Origin: Marinibacterium anthonyi
GTDB taxonomy: Bacteria; Pseudomonadota; Alphaproteobacteria; Rhodobacterales; Rhodobacteraceae
Assembly: GCA_003217735.2 (NCBI GenBank)
Contig: CP031585.1
Span: forward strand, 4,894,501 to 4,958,500
Length of the DNA: 64,000 nucleotides
Reading direction: 5' to 3'
Shown here: in pieces, positions 51,504 to 59,602 of the stretch
Layout of the letters: each line of letters starts with the position of its first letter
How positions within the stretch are numbered: the stretch's first letter is position 1
Translations under genes and position numbers: made by a program
The notes under the pieces: model-generated
Told to the model about the DNA's origin: nothing
Database searches by the model: none
The model's input: the letters and a program-made list of their open reading frames with translations, nothing else

Positions 51504-52250
51504 CTAGCGCCCCAGGTAGACGTCGATGACGTCCTGGTTTGAAGTGACGTGATCCAGGCTGCCCTCGGCCAGGACAGACCCTTCGTGCAGCACGGTCACC
51601 TTGCAATTCAGTTTCCGGACGAAATCCATGTCGTGTTCCACCACCACGACGGCCCGGGTCCTGGCGGCTTCCTTCAGGATCTCGGTCGTGTGGTCGCGTT
51701 CCTCGGGCGACATGCCGGCGGCAGGTTCGTCCACCAGCAAAAGCTGCGGATCCTGGGCTAGCAACATGCCGATCTCCAGCCATTGCTTCTGCCCGTGCGA
51801 CAGCTCGCCCGATGTGCGCGACAGCTGATCGGCCAGCCCGATCTCCTGTGCCAGCGCACGGATCCGGTCGGTATCGTCCGAAGTGCGCTTGTAGAACAGC
51901 ACCGACCATGGCTTGCGGTCGTTCTTCAGCGCCATTGCCAGGTTGTCCTCGACCGACTGGTCCTCGAAGACGGTGGGCCGCTGGAATTTCCGCCCCACCC
52001 CGGCCTGCGCGATATCGCTTTCCCGCATCGACAGCAGCGACACGTACCGGTCGCCCCAGATCACGCGGCCCTCGTCGGGCCGGGTCTTGCCGGTGACGAT
52101 ATCCATGAACGTGGTCTTGCCCGCACCATTGGGCCCGATGATCGCCCGCAGCTCGGCCTTGCCGATCTGAAAGCTCAGGTTGTTGATCGCCTTGAACCCG
52201 TCAAAGCTGACCGACACGCCCGACACTTCCAGCAGGGTGTTCTCGCTCAT
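51504..52250 (-). CDS. urtD: Urea ABC importer ATP-binding protein UrtD
   Basis: The 248-residue ATPase resembles LivG. Walker A is GPNGAGKTTFMD, Walker B LLLVDEPAAGMSPEE, and the signature reads LSHGQKQWLEIGMLL, the changed form typical of UrtD rather than LSGGQ. VIWGDRYVSLLSMRESDIAQ and VGRKFQRPTVFEDQSV further mark the family. The start overlaps the urtC stop by four bases. It is a cytosolic engine subunit of the urea importer. Confidence 0.94.
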   Translation of the reverse strand: MSENTLLEVSGVSVSFDGFKAINNLSFQIGKAELRAIIGPNGAGKTTFMDIVTGKTRPDEGRVIWGDRYVSLLSMRESDIAQAGVGRKFQRPTVFEDQSVEDNLAMALKNDRKPWSVLFYKRTSDDTDRIRALAQEIGLADQLSRTSGELSHGQKQWLEIGMLLAQDPQLLLVDEPAAGMSPEERDHTTEILKEAARTRAVVVVEHDMDFVRKLNCKVTVLHEGSVLAEGSLDHVTSNQDVIDVYLGR

Positions 52251-53473
52251 TGCTCGACCCCCCGCTTGGATCCCTTGTCGGGCCCGTAATCGGCCCCGTG
52301 CCGGTCGTCATGCTTGGGCTTCGTGATCAGGTCGATCAGCCCGCCCAGCCCCTTCGGCGCCCAAAGCGTGACCAGCACGAACCCCAGCCCCAGCAGCACC
52401 AGCCACCATTCGGTCCATTCGATCGTGTAAAACCCGAGGTTGATGTTGGGCGCGGCCCCCCCGGTGAACCAGCTCGACAAAAGCGAGACCACAAAGGCCC
52501 CCATGACCGCCCCGTACAGCCGCCCGCGCCCGCCGATGGCGACCCAGACCGCCAGGTAGATCGACGCGATGGGCGCGATTTCGGCGGGGTTGATGATGCC
52601 CGCCTGCGGGTAATAGAGCGCGCCGGCGATGCCGCAGATCACGGCCGTCAGGGTGAAGACGAACAGCTTGTAGCCCTCGACCGAATAGCCCAGGAACCGC
52701 ACCCGTGCCTCGTCATCCCGGATCCCCCGGATCACGTTGCCGAACTTGCCCGACACCACGAAGGCGCCCGCCAGGTAGGTCAGCGCCAGCGCCGCCGCCG
52801 ATCCCCAGAAGAACCACAGCGAAACCACATCCTGCCCCCGCCCCTCGATCCCGGGAATGTTCTGCAGCCCAGACAGCCCGTTGTTGCCGCGCAACCCGCT
52901 GTCGTTCTGGAACAGGTACAGCGACAGCGCCAGCGTCATCGCCTGTGTCAGGATCGACAGGTAGACGCCCGTGACCCGGGACCGGAACGCCAGCCAGCCG
53001 AACACCAGCGCCAGAAGCCCCGGCACCAGCACGACCAGCAGCAGCTGCATCGGCAGCGAACCTGCGAAATGCCAGATCGGGGGAAACTCGCTGCCCCCCA
53101 CGACGCCAAAGATCTGCGACGCGATGGCATTGGACAGCTCGTCCGGCGTCGGCGGCAATGCCGCCTGCGCCAGCGACCCGGCCACGATCGCCTCGGTGCG
53201 CGCATACATCAGCCACATGCCGATCATGTAGCCGCCCAGCCCGAAGAACGCGAAATGCCCCAGCGACAGGATCCCGGTGTAGCCCCAGACGATATCCATC
53301 GCCACGGCCGCCATCGCCAGGCACAGCGTCTTGCCCAGCGTCTTGACGAACGAGGTCGAGATATACCCAGCCCCCGCCGCCTCGGACCCGAAGGTCACCA
53401 GCAGGGTGAACAGCCCCAGGATCACCAGGAACACCAGCACCGAAGGGTTCTGCCTCAGCAACGATTGTTTCAT
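52247..53473 (-). CDS. urtC: Urea ABC importer permease UrtC
   Basis: The 408-residue LivM-like permease has about ten helices. Characteristic UrtC words are MDIVWGYTGILSLGHFAFFG, GGYMIGMWLMYART, NNGLSGLQNIPGI and VAIGGRGRLYGAVMGAF, followed by the WFTGGAAPNINLGFYTIEW segment. It pairs with UrtB in the inner membrane. A 115-bp gap separates it from urtB, longer than the other gaps in the operon, and that gap holds a copy of the dispersed hairpin element. Confidence 0.94.
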   Translation of the reverse strand: MKQSLLRQNPSVLVFLVILGLFTLLVTFGSEAAGAGYISTSFVKTLGKTLCLAMAAVAMDIVWGYTGILSLGHFAFFGLGGYMIGMWLMYARTEAIVAGSLAQAALPPTPDELSNAIASQIFGVVGGSEFPPIWHFAGSLPMQLLLVVLVPGLLALVFGWLAFRSRVTGVYLSILTQAMTLALSLYLFQNDSGLRGNNGLSGLQNIPGIEGRGQDVVSLWFFWGSAAALALTYLAGAFVVSGKFGNVIRGIRDDEARVRFLGYSVEGYKLFVFTLTAVICGIAGALYYPQAGIINPAEIAPIASIYLAVWVAIGGRGRLYGAVMGAFVVSLLSSWFTGGAAPNINLGFYTIEWTEWWLVLLGLGFVLVTLWAPKGLGGLIDLITKPKHDDRHGADYGPDKGSKRGVEQ

Positions 53474-53504
53474 GCCACCCTCCCCCCGGCCCGCGCCGAC
53501 GACC

Positions 53505-53569
53505 TGTCTTCTTCTTGGCCCAAATACCCTCGGGGGAGTCCGCCTCCGGCGGACGGGGGCAGCGCCCCC
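53505..53569 (+). repeat. Dispersed intergenic element inside the urt operon
   Basis: CTTCTTGGCCCAAATACC, then CTCGGGGGAG, a perfect stem GTCCGCC/GGCGGAC with loop TCC (53538-53554), and GGGGGC AGC GCCCCC (53555-53569). It lies between urtB and urtC, so minus-strand transcripts read through it. Compared with the copy at 18795 the first stem has changed on both sides while pairing is kept. Confidence 0.72.
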
Positions 53570-53588
53570 TTGTCAAAGCCTGCGATCA

Positions 53589-55535
53589 TCATGCCTCCGC
53601 CGCCCGGCCCTTGAGCGCGATGATCCCGCGCGGCCGGAACTGGATGAAGATGATGATGAAGACGATCATGTAGGTCTGCGCCGCCAGCGTGTTGGACGGG
53701 TTGAACCATTCGATCCCCTTCTGCAGGAACCCGATCAGCGTCGCGCCCAGCAGCGTGCCCCAGATGTTGCCGACGCCGCCCACGACCACGGTCATGAAGC
53801 TCTGCACGATATAGGCCTGCCCCATCTCGGACGTCACCTGCGCGTAAAGCCCGATCGCCACCCCGGCGATCCCGGCAATCCCGGAGCCAAGGCCAAAGGT
53901 CAGCATGTTGATCCGGTCCGGGTTGATCCCCATCGACGACGCCATGCGCGGGTTCTGCGTGACCGCGCGCACTTCCAGACCCAGCCGGGTGCGGTTCAGG
54001 ATCAGCAGCAGCAGCACCAGGAAGATCATCGCCAGAACGAAGATCGCGATGCGGATATAACTGATCCCCACCACGTCGTTCAGCACCCAGGCCCCGTCCA
54101 GCCAGCCCGGCGACGTCAGCGGCCGCGCCTGCGTGCCAAAGATGTTCTTGGCGATCTGCTGCAGCGCGATGGAAATCCCGAAGGTCGCCAGAAGCGTCTC
54201 GAGAGGGCGGGAATACAGATGCCGGATCACCAGCCGCTCCATCGCCACGCCGGCGGCGAAGGTCACGGCAAAGGCCAGCGGGATCGCCACGATGATCGAC
54301 ACCGTGTTGTTGGGGATGATCTGCTGGACCACGTAGCCGGTATAGGCGCCCATCATGATGAATTCGCCATGGGCCATGTTGATCACCCGCATCACCCCGA
54401 AGGTGATGGCCAGGCCAATCGCCGCCAGGAAGTAGATCGAGGCCAGCGACAGCCCGTCCAGCGCAAGGTCCAGGACCTGGTTCACGCCCACCCGCGTCGA
54501 AATCGACGACAGCGCGTTCCTGGCCGCCGTCGTGACCTCGGGATCGGCCTCGCGGTAGACCGCGACGAACGCCACATCCTCGACGACCGAGGCATGGGTC
54601 GCGCCCGGCGTCCAGGCGGGCACGTCTCCGGCGGCGGCAAGCTTTTCATAGGCCGCGTCCCGCGCGGCCTGGGTATCCAGACCGGCAACCGGAATGCCGG
54701 CGACAGCGCCGTCCACGATATGCGCCTCGATCGCGGCCTTGCGGGTGGCGATATCGGGAATGGGTTGGGTCAGGCCGGCATCGACCATCATGTCATAGGC
54801 GGCGTCGATGCTCAGCTCGGGCGATCCCGGCGACACGGGACCGGCGACATTGGCCCCCGCCGGAACGGCCGAGGCCAGCATTGGCGTGGTCGCCAAAAGC
54901 GGGTTCAGCGCGCCGCGCGTTTCCAGCGAAATCGCGGTCGACAGATCGCCGATCGCCTCGACCCGCAGGGCGGTATCCGTCCCGAACGACGCCGTCAGCA
55001 GCCGTTCCAGTTCGATCTTGCGGGCCTTGATGCCCGGATCCGGCTCGTCCTCGATCGAGGCGCGCAGCGGGGCCAGGTGGCTTTCCTCGGCATCGCGCTG
55101 GATGGCCTGCAGGGCGGCCAGCCGGCGGTCGGGGTCCGGATCCTGCAGCTGGAACTGCACCAGCGCCGCCGCGATCACGGCCCGCACCCCGGAATTCGGG
55201 CGCAATTGGTCCATGTCGCCCTTGGGCTTCTCGCCGACGACCTCGCCGGTCGAGATGTCGATCAGGCGAAGCGCGTCGCCTTCCCCCTCTTCGACGAAAT
55301 AGAAAAGCCGGGTTTCCTCATCCTGCCAGAGGTCGCGCGCTTCCCATTTCTCAAGGAATCGCTGCACGCCCGGCTTTTCCGAGGCGATGATGTCGGCAAG
55401 CACCGGTTCGACGGTCCGGCGCGACGCCTTCTCGATGTCGGGCCGGTGTTCTTGAAGGACGTCCTGCAGTGTCTGGGCCGACGCGGCAGCGCAAGAAATT
55501 GCGAGAAGCAGGCAGGTGATCAGAAATCTGAACAT
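53589..55535 (-). CDS. urtB: Urea ABC importer permease UrtB with N-terminal periplasmic domain
   Basis: The 648-residue protein has a signal-like start (MFRFLITCLLLAISCAAASA) and about 340 residues of soluble, Ala- and Asp-rich helical sequence, then a LivH-like permease (LALDGLSLASIYFLAAIGLA, MRVINMAHGEFIMMGAYTGY, SPGWLDGAWVLNDVVGISY, GVGNIWGTLLGATLIGFLQK). This long form of UrtB is known from many proteobacteria; the extra region includes HEAT-like repeats (RRLAALQAIQRDAEES). Ends with RPRGIIALKGRAAEA. The start at 55535 follows urtA by 62 bp; earlier in-frame starts would lie in urtA. Confidence 0.93.
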   Translation of the reverse strand: MFRFLITCLLLAISCAAASAQTLQDVLQEHRPDIEKASRRTVEPVLADIIASEKPGVQRFLEKWEARDLWQDEETRLFYFVEEGEGDALRLIDISTGEVVGEKPKGDMDQLRPNSGVRAVIAAALVQFQLQDPDPDRRLAALQAIQRDAEESHLAPLRASIEDEPDPGIKARKIELERLLTASFGTDTALRVEAIGDLSTAISLETRGALNPLLATTPMLASAVPAGANVAGPVSPGSPELSIDAAYDMMVDAGLTQPIPDIATRKAAIEAHIVDGAVAGIPVAGLDTQAARDAAYEKLAAAGDVPAWTPGATHASVVEDVAFVAVYREADPEVTTAARNALSSISTRVGVNQVLDLALDGLSLASIYFLAAIGLAITFGVMRVINMAHGEFIMMGAYTGYVVQQIIPNNTVSIIVAIPLAFAVTFAAGVAMERLVIRHLYSRPLETLLATFGISIALQQIAKNIFGTQARPLTSPGWLDGAWVLNDVVGISYIRIAIFVLAMIFLVLLLLILNRTRLGLEVRAVTQNPRMASSMGINPDRINMLTFGLGSGIAGIAGVAIGLYAQVTSEMGQAYIVQSFMTVVVGGVGNIWGTLLGATLIGFLQKGIEWFNPSNTLAAQTYMIVFIIIFIQFRPRGIIALKGRAAEA

Positions 55536-55597
55536 GAAGTATGGACGCCCCCGAAGACTTGAACGGCGAGGCGACCGAAGCCGCCCCGCCTTGTGTG

Positions 55598-56875
55598 TCA
55601 GTAGTTGGACTTCAGCTGGACGCAGGACTCGGTCTCGGTGTTGTACATGCCGCAGCCGAGGTCTTTCCAATCCGACTTCAGGACAGCCGATTCCGGCAGG
55701 AAGTCGGTCCAGGCGTCGCCCGGGACTTCCTCGGTCTGGCTGATGATGTCGAACTGGCCGTCGGCCTGGATCTCGCCGATCAGCACCGGCTTGGCCAGGT
55801 GGTGGTTCGGCAGCATCGTGGCGGTCCCGCCCGTCAGGTTCGGGACTTCCATGCCGATGATCGCATCCGACACGGCATCCACGTCGGTGGTGCCCGAGGC
55901 TTCGACGGCCTTGGCCCAAAGTTCAAAGCCGATGACGGTGGCTTCCATCGGGTCGTTGGTCACGCGCTCGTCGCCCATGCGGTCCTTCCACTTGGCGACG
56001 AATTCGTCGTTCAGCTCGCTGTCGGCCGACTGGAAGTAGTTCCAGGCCGCCAGGTGGCCGACCAGGTTGGTGGTATCGAGGCCCGAAAGCTCTTCTTCAC
56101 CGACCGAAAACGCCACGACAGGGATGTCGTCCGCCGACACGCCGGCCGCCGCCAGTTCCTTGTAGAAGCCGATGTTTGCGTCGCCGTTGATGGTGGAAAT
56201 CACGCCGACCTTCTTGCCGTCGGCCCCAAGCGCCACGACGTCGGCCACGATCTTGGACCAGTCGGAATGGCCGAAGGGCGTGTAGTTGACGAAGATGTCT
56301 TCCTTCGGGATGCCCTTGTCGATCAGGTAGCTTTCAAGGATGTTGTTCGTGGTGCGCGGATAGACGTAGTCGGTGCCGAGCAGGGCGAATTTCTCGACGC
56401 CCAGTTCGTCCAGGAAGTAATCCGTGGCCGGGATCGCCTGCTGGTTCGGCGCGGCGCCGGTGTAGAACACGTTCTTGGAGCTTTCCTCGCCCTCGTACTG
56501 GACCGGGTAGAAAAGCAGGCCGTTCAGTTCCTCGATCACCGGCAGCACGGATTTGCGGCTGACCGAGGTCCAGCAGCCAAAGATCACGTCGACGCCTTGC
56601 ACGGTCAGCAGCTCGCGCGCCTTTTCGGCGAACAGCGGCCAGTCCGACGCCGGGTCGACCACGACGGCTTCCAGTTTCTTGCCCAGCAGACCGCCCTTGG
56701 CGTTCTGCTCGTCGATCATCATCAGGACGGTGTCCTTCAGCGTCGTCTCCGAGATGGCCATGGTGCCGGACAGCGAATGCAGCACGCCGACCTTGATCGT
56801 GTCGTCCTGTGCCAGCGCCGGGATGGCGGCTGTGGCCACGGCAGCGCCAAGAAGAGTGGTTCTTAGAAAGGTCAT
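55598..56875 (-). CDS. urtA: Urea ABC importer substrate-binding protein UrtA
   Basis: The 425-residue periplasmic protein has a signal peptide (MTFLRTTLLGAAVATAAIPA, cut after ALA) and the UrtA pattern: IKVGVLHSLSGTMAISETTL, DVIFGCWTSVSRKSVLPVIE, GLLFYPVQYEGEESSKNVFY, and NYFQSADSELNDEFVAKWKD. It captures urea with high affinity for UrtBCDE. GAGGA precedes the ATG by 4 bases. It leads the operon and has a 525-bp leader region upstream, suggesting elaborate control, probably by nitrogen status. Uptake of urea would feed urease at 5-12 kb of this window. Confidence 0.96.
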   Translation of the reverse strand: MTFLRTTLLGAAVATAAIPALAQDDTIKVGVLHSLSGTMAISETTLKDTVLMMIDEQNAKGGLLGKKLEAVVVDPASDWPLFAEKARELLTVQGVDVIFGCWTSVSRKSVLPVIEELNGLLFYPVQYEGEESSKNVFYTGAAPNQQAIPATDYFLDELGVEKFALLGTDYVYPRTTNNILESYLIDKGIPKEDIFVNYTPFGHSDWSKIVADVVALGADGKKVGVISTINGDANIGFYKELAAAGVSADDIPVVAFSVGEEELSGLDTTNLVGHLAAWNYFQSADSELNDEFVAKWKDRMGDERVTNDPMEATVIGFELWAKAVEASGTTDVDAVSDAIIGMEVPNLTGGTATMLPNHHLAKPVLIGEIQADGQFDIISQTEEVPGDAWTDFLPESAVLKSDWKDLGCGMYNTETESCVQLKSNY

Positions 56876-57400
56876 CTGTTCCTCCGTGCAGGGCAACAGA
56901 GCGGGCACGACAAGCCCTGCCGTTGCCGGCATGCCTGGTCACGTCCGTCGTCCCCGCAACTTATCGTTGCACTTGCGCTTTGCCGAAGTCGGGTTGGCGT
57001 TCGATCGGCTGCCGCGCGCCCCACTGCCTGCGGACGAACCGCACAACTTGGGATGTAACGACAAAGCCGCCATGCACGGGCGCGCTCAATAAATGAGCGC
57101 GTGCGCCGGAGGTGGCCGGATAACATTGGCGTAATTTTAAGCAGGCACGCCGCAAAGCGCCCAATTTCAGATCGAAAAACCAACGGATCGGCGGCTTATC
57201 GCCCAGCAGCCGGGCTACATGACGGCCTTGTGACAGCATAGCGCCCCGCTTCGGGCTGCAGACACGGGCACACGCGAGAAATGATCCGTTGGCAGCGACC
57301 GCAATGCGTGCGCCGACTGCACCGCACCATGTTTCACTGAACGTCACGTTTCCGCCCCAGCGCCGACATCGCCGGCATCGTCGTCGGGCCGCGAAACGGG
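56876..57400. other. 525-bp gene-free region upstream of urtA
   Basis: No convincing gene is seen. It carries the promoter of the urt operon (minus strand) and the end of the LacI-PfkB gene, which is read toward it. A perfect hairpin CGCGCTCA/TGAGCGCG lies at 57081-57101. A GC-N10-CC pattern at 57301-57314 reads as GG-N10-GC on the minus strand, but matches the sigma-54 consensus only partly. Confidence 0.5.
57081..57101. promoter_or_regulatory. Perfect inverted repeat in the urtA leader
   Basis: CGCGCTCA and TGAGCGCG flank ATAAA. It lies about 205 bp before the urtA start. It could be a regulator site or an RNA hairpin in a long leader; no U-run follows on the minus strand, so it is not a classic terminator. 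Confidence 0.45.
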
Positions 57401-58621
57401 TCAGGCTGTCCTTGGCTGCAGCGCCGCCGGTTCGGCGTCGCAATACCAGACCCGCGCGGCGGCGTCCGCCTGTGGCGGGACGACCTCCTGGATCAGGTCC
57501 TGCGCGCGGATCCCGTGTTCCTGTGCGCCCAGCAGCGTGACGGCGCGCGATCCCGCCTCCACCCCCATGTGCACCGCCGTCGCGGGCGGCAGGCCATGCA
57601 GCCAGCCCGACAGGAACGCCCCGGCAAAGGCATCCCCCGCCCCTGTTTCGTCCAGAATGGTCACAGCAGGCGCCGGCAGGCGGCAGGTCAGGTCACCGTT
57701 CAGGAACAGCACCGCGCCCCCGCTGCCAAGCGTCAGGACCACGATGGGACACAGCGCCCCCGCCCCGGCCGCGACCCGGGCCAGCATGTCGGCGTCGTCG
57801 CGGGCCTGGCCGTAAAGCACTTCGGCCGCTTCGGCGTTCAGGATCGTCAGACCGAAAAGCCCGACGTAGCGCCGCCAGGCCCCGGGATCGTCGGCCGCCA
57901 CGGCGCCGTTGACCTGGGTCACCAGCTGCGCCCGAGAGGGCATGGCGGCGATGGCATCGGCCAGACCGGCCACCTGTTCGCCCTGTACGAAGATGGCGAA
58001 GCGCGTGGTCAGCGCCAGGGCGCGCGAGGCCGCGGCCCTGAAGGCCGGCACCGATACCTGCAGCGGCTCGTTGAGGATCGTCCTCAGCCCATCGGCCTGC
58101 AACAGGATCACGGCCCGCGACAGGCTGGCATCGGGCACCCGCGATTCCGGCGCCAGCGCGACCCGGCGGGACGCCAGCGTCGCCGTCGCCCAGTCGCTTT
58201 CGGCATCGTTACCCAGGACGCTCAGCACTTCGACGGCCAGGTCAAGCGGCGCGCCCAGTCCGGCGGCGGTGACCGCGACATTGGCGGCCCGGCCGCCCAG
58301 TTTGCGGCTGATGGCCTGCGCCAGCATGCGTTCGCCGCCATGGGGCGTGCGTTCGACCTGGGCGATATCGTCGGAACAGACGTAGCCCACGGACAACAGC
58401 CGCGGCGCATCGTTGGGCACCGCCGGCACCGCGCGGCCGCGCCGCCCGATCAGCGCCTGGGCGGTGACGTCGGGCACGTATCCCAGCTTGGCGATGGCGT
58501 CTTCCACGGCGGCCCGCGTCGCCGCGCGCACCGGGCGCTGCCCGGTCAGCACGTTCGACACCGTCCCCACGGACACGCCTGCGGCCTCGGCCACGTCGCG
58601 GATCGTGGCTCGGCGGGTCAT
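57401..58621 (-). CDS. Fusion of a LacI-type DNA-binding domain with a PfkB sugar kinase
   Basis: The 406-residue protein joins two parts. Residues 1-60 are a LacI helix-turn-helix with hinge: RRATIRDVAEAAGVSVGTVS, NVLTGQRPVRAATRAAVEDA, IAKLGYVPDVTAQALIGRR. From about residue 75 a PfkB kinase fold begins (RLLSVGYVCSDDIAQVERTP, then KLGGRAANVAVTAAGLGAPL) and ends with VTILDETGAGDAFAGAFLSG, with the catalytic Asp kept. A usual LacI protein has a periplasmic-binding-like sensor instead. So it may be a repressor that senses, or also phosphorylates, its sugar. The kinase active site looks intact. It is the last gene of the operon and is well placed to act on the TGAAACGTTTCA site at 62117. Confidence 0.85.
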   Translation of the reverse strand: MTRRATIRDVAEAAGVSVGTVSNVLTGQRPVRAATRAAVEDAIAKLGYVPDVTAQALIGRRGRAVPAVPNDAPRLLSVGYVCSDDIAQVERTPHGGERMLAQAISRKLGGRAANVAVTAAGLGAPLDLAVEVLSVLGNDAESDWATATLASRRVALAPESRVPDASLSRAVILLQADGLRTILNEPLQVSVPAFRAAASRALALTTRFAIFVQGEQVAGLADAIAAMPSRAQLVTQVNGAVAADDPGAWRRYVGLFGLTILNAEAAEVLYGQARDDADMLARVAAGAGALCPIVVLTLGSGGAVLFLNGDLTCRLPAPAVTILDETGAGDAFAGAFLSGWLHGLPPATAVHMGVEAGSRAVTLLGAQEHGIRAQDLIQEVVPPQADAAARVWYCDAEPAALQPRTA

Positions 58622-58714
58622 CGGGCGCCTCGGGCCGGGGTGGCCGGACAAAGGATCGGCATGACGGCCCTCCTGCTGCGGAAGCACGAAACTAGTCCGC
58701 AAAGGGCGCTATCG

Positions 58715-59602
58715 TCAAGAATTCGAAACGGTTTTCACAGCCTTGGCCGGGGCCAGCGCCCCCAACGTCATCACCGCCTGGCGCCCCGCATCGGCGGCCC
58801 GCCCGACGGCGTTTTCCAGCGACGCGCCCCGGTCCAGCGCCGCACACAGCACGCCGACAAAGGCATCCCCCGCCCCGGTGGTATCCACCGGTTCGACCGC
58901 GCGCACCGGCTGTTCCCCGAAGGTGCCATCGGCGCGCGCATAGCGGATGGTATCACCGCCCAGGGTCACCACCACGGCGCCCCCCAGCCGCGCAGCCACC
59001 TGGGGCAATTCTCCCGGCGCGATCCCGATGCCCAGAACCTGCGCCTCGATGCGGTTCACCACCAGCACGTCGACCTTGCCCAGCAGCGGATCCAGCGTGC
59101 AGCGCACCGGCGCCGGGTTCAGCACGGTCGTCACCCCCGCCGCACGGGCTGCGCCCAGGGCGGCGACGGTCGTGGCTTCGGTCAGGTTGCCCTGCATCGC
59201 CAGCACATGGCCCGGCCCCGCGCCCTGCAAAGCCGCGATCGCCTCGGCCGGTGTGACCGAGTTGGCGCAATCGGCCGTGCTGACGATCATGTTCTCACCA
59301 TTGTCCGCCACCCAGATCGAACTTTCGTCGGTGGCAAGCGCGGGCCGGATCCAGGCCGCCAGCAGCAGCCCGTCTTCGGCACCCAGCGCGCCCCGCAGGT
59401 GGTCCGCCAGCCAATCCTGTCCGATCGGCACATGCAGAACCACCTGCGCCCCCGCCCGCGCCGCCGCGACGGCCTGGTTCAGGCCCTTGCCACCCGGACC
59501 GATGTGGCGTTCGGTACACAGGAATGTTTCCCCCGGATCGGGAAAGCGCGCGACGCGATAGGTCAGGTCCAGCGTCGCGTTGCCGATCACGACAACACTC
59601 AT
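58715..59602 (-). CDS. Ribokinase-type PfkB kinase
   Basis: The 295-residue kinase has the ribokinase pattern MSVVVIGNATLDLTYRVARF, PGETFLCTERHIGPGGKGLN, NQAVAAARAGAQVVLHVPIG and, near the end, EPVDTTGAGDAFVGVLCAAL with the GAGD catalytic Asp. It would phosphorylate a pentose or nucleoside. It overlaps the BtpA-like gene by four bases, and 93 bp separate it from the LacI-PfkB fusion. Having two PfkB kinases in one operon suggests that one of them has a sensory task. The substrate is unknown but should be what the ABC importer and the BtpA-like protein release. Confidence 0.86.
   Translation of the reverse strand: MSVVVIGNATLDLTYRVARFPDPGETFLCTERHIGPGGKGLNQAVAAARAGAQVVLHVPIGQDWLADHLRGALGAEDGLLLAAWIRPALATDESSIWVADNGENMIVSTADCANSVTPAEAIAALQGAGPGHVLAMQGNLTEATTVAALGAARAAGVTTVLNPAPVRCTLDPLLGKVDVLVVNRIEAQVLGIGIAPGELPQVAARLGGAVVVTLGGDTIRYARADGTFGEQPVRAVEPVDTTGAGDAFVGVLCAALDRGASLENAVGRAADAGRQAVMTLGALAPAKAVKTVSNS
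58724..58738. promoter_or_regulatory. Possible second, imperfect LacI-type half-palindrome
   Basis: GAAACGGTTTTCA at the end of the ribokinase gene resembles the perfect operator TGAAACGTTTCA at 62117 but has an extra G and T. It lies about 105 bp before the fusion gene's start, so it might serve autoregulation. It is within coding sequence, which weakens the case. Confidence 0.3.

Noticed and set aside
57301-57316. Possible sigma-54 promoter for urtA
   Set aside because: The minus strand has GG-N10-GC, but only four of six bases match the TGGCAC half and it is about 430 bp from the urtA start; such patterns occur by chance in GC-rich DNA.
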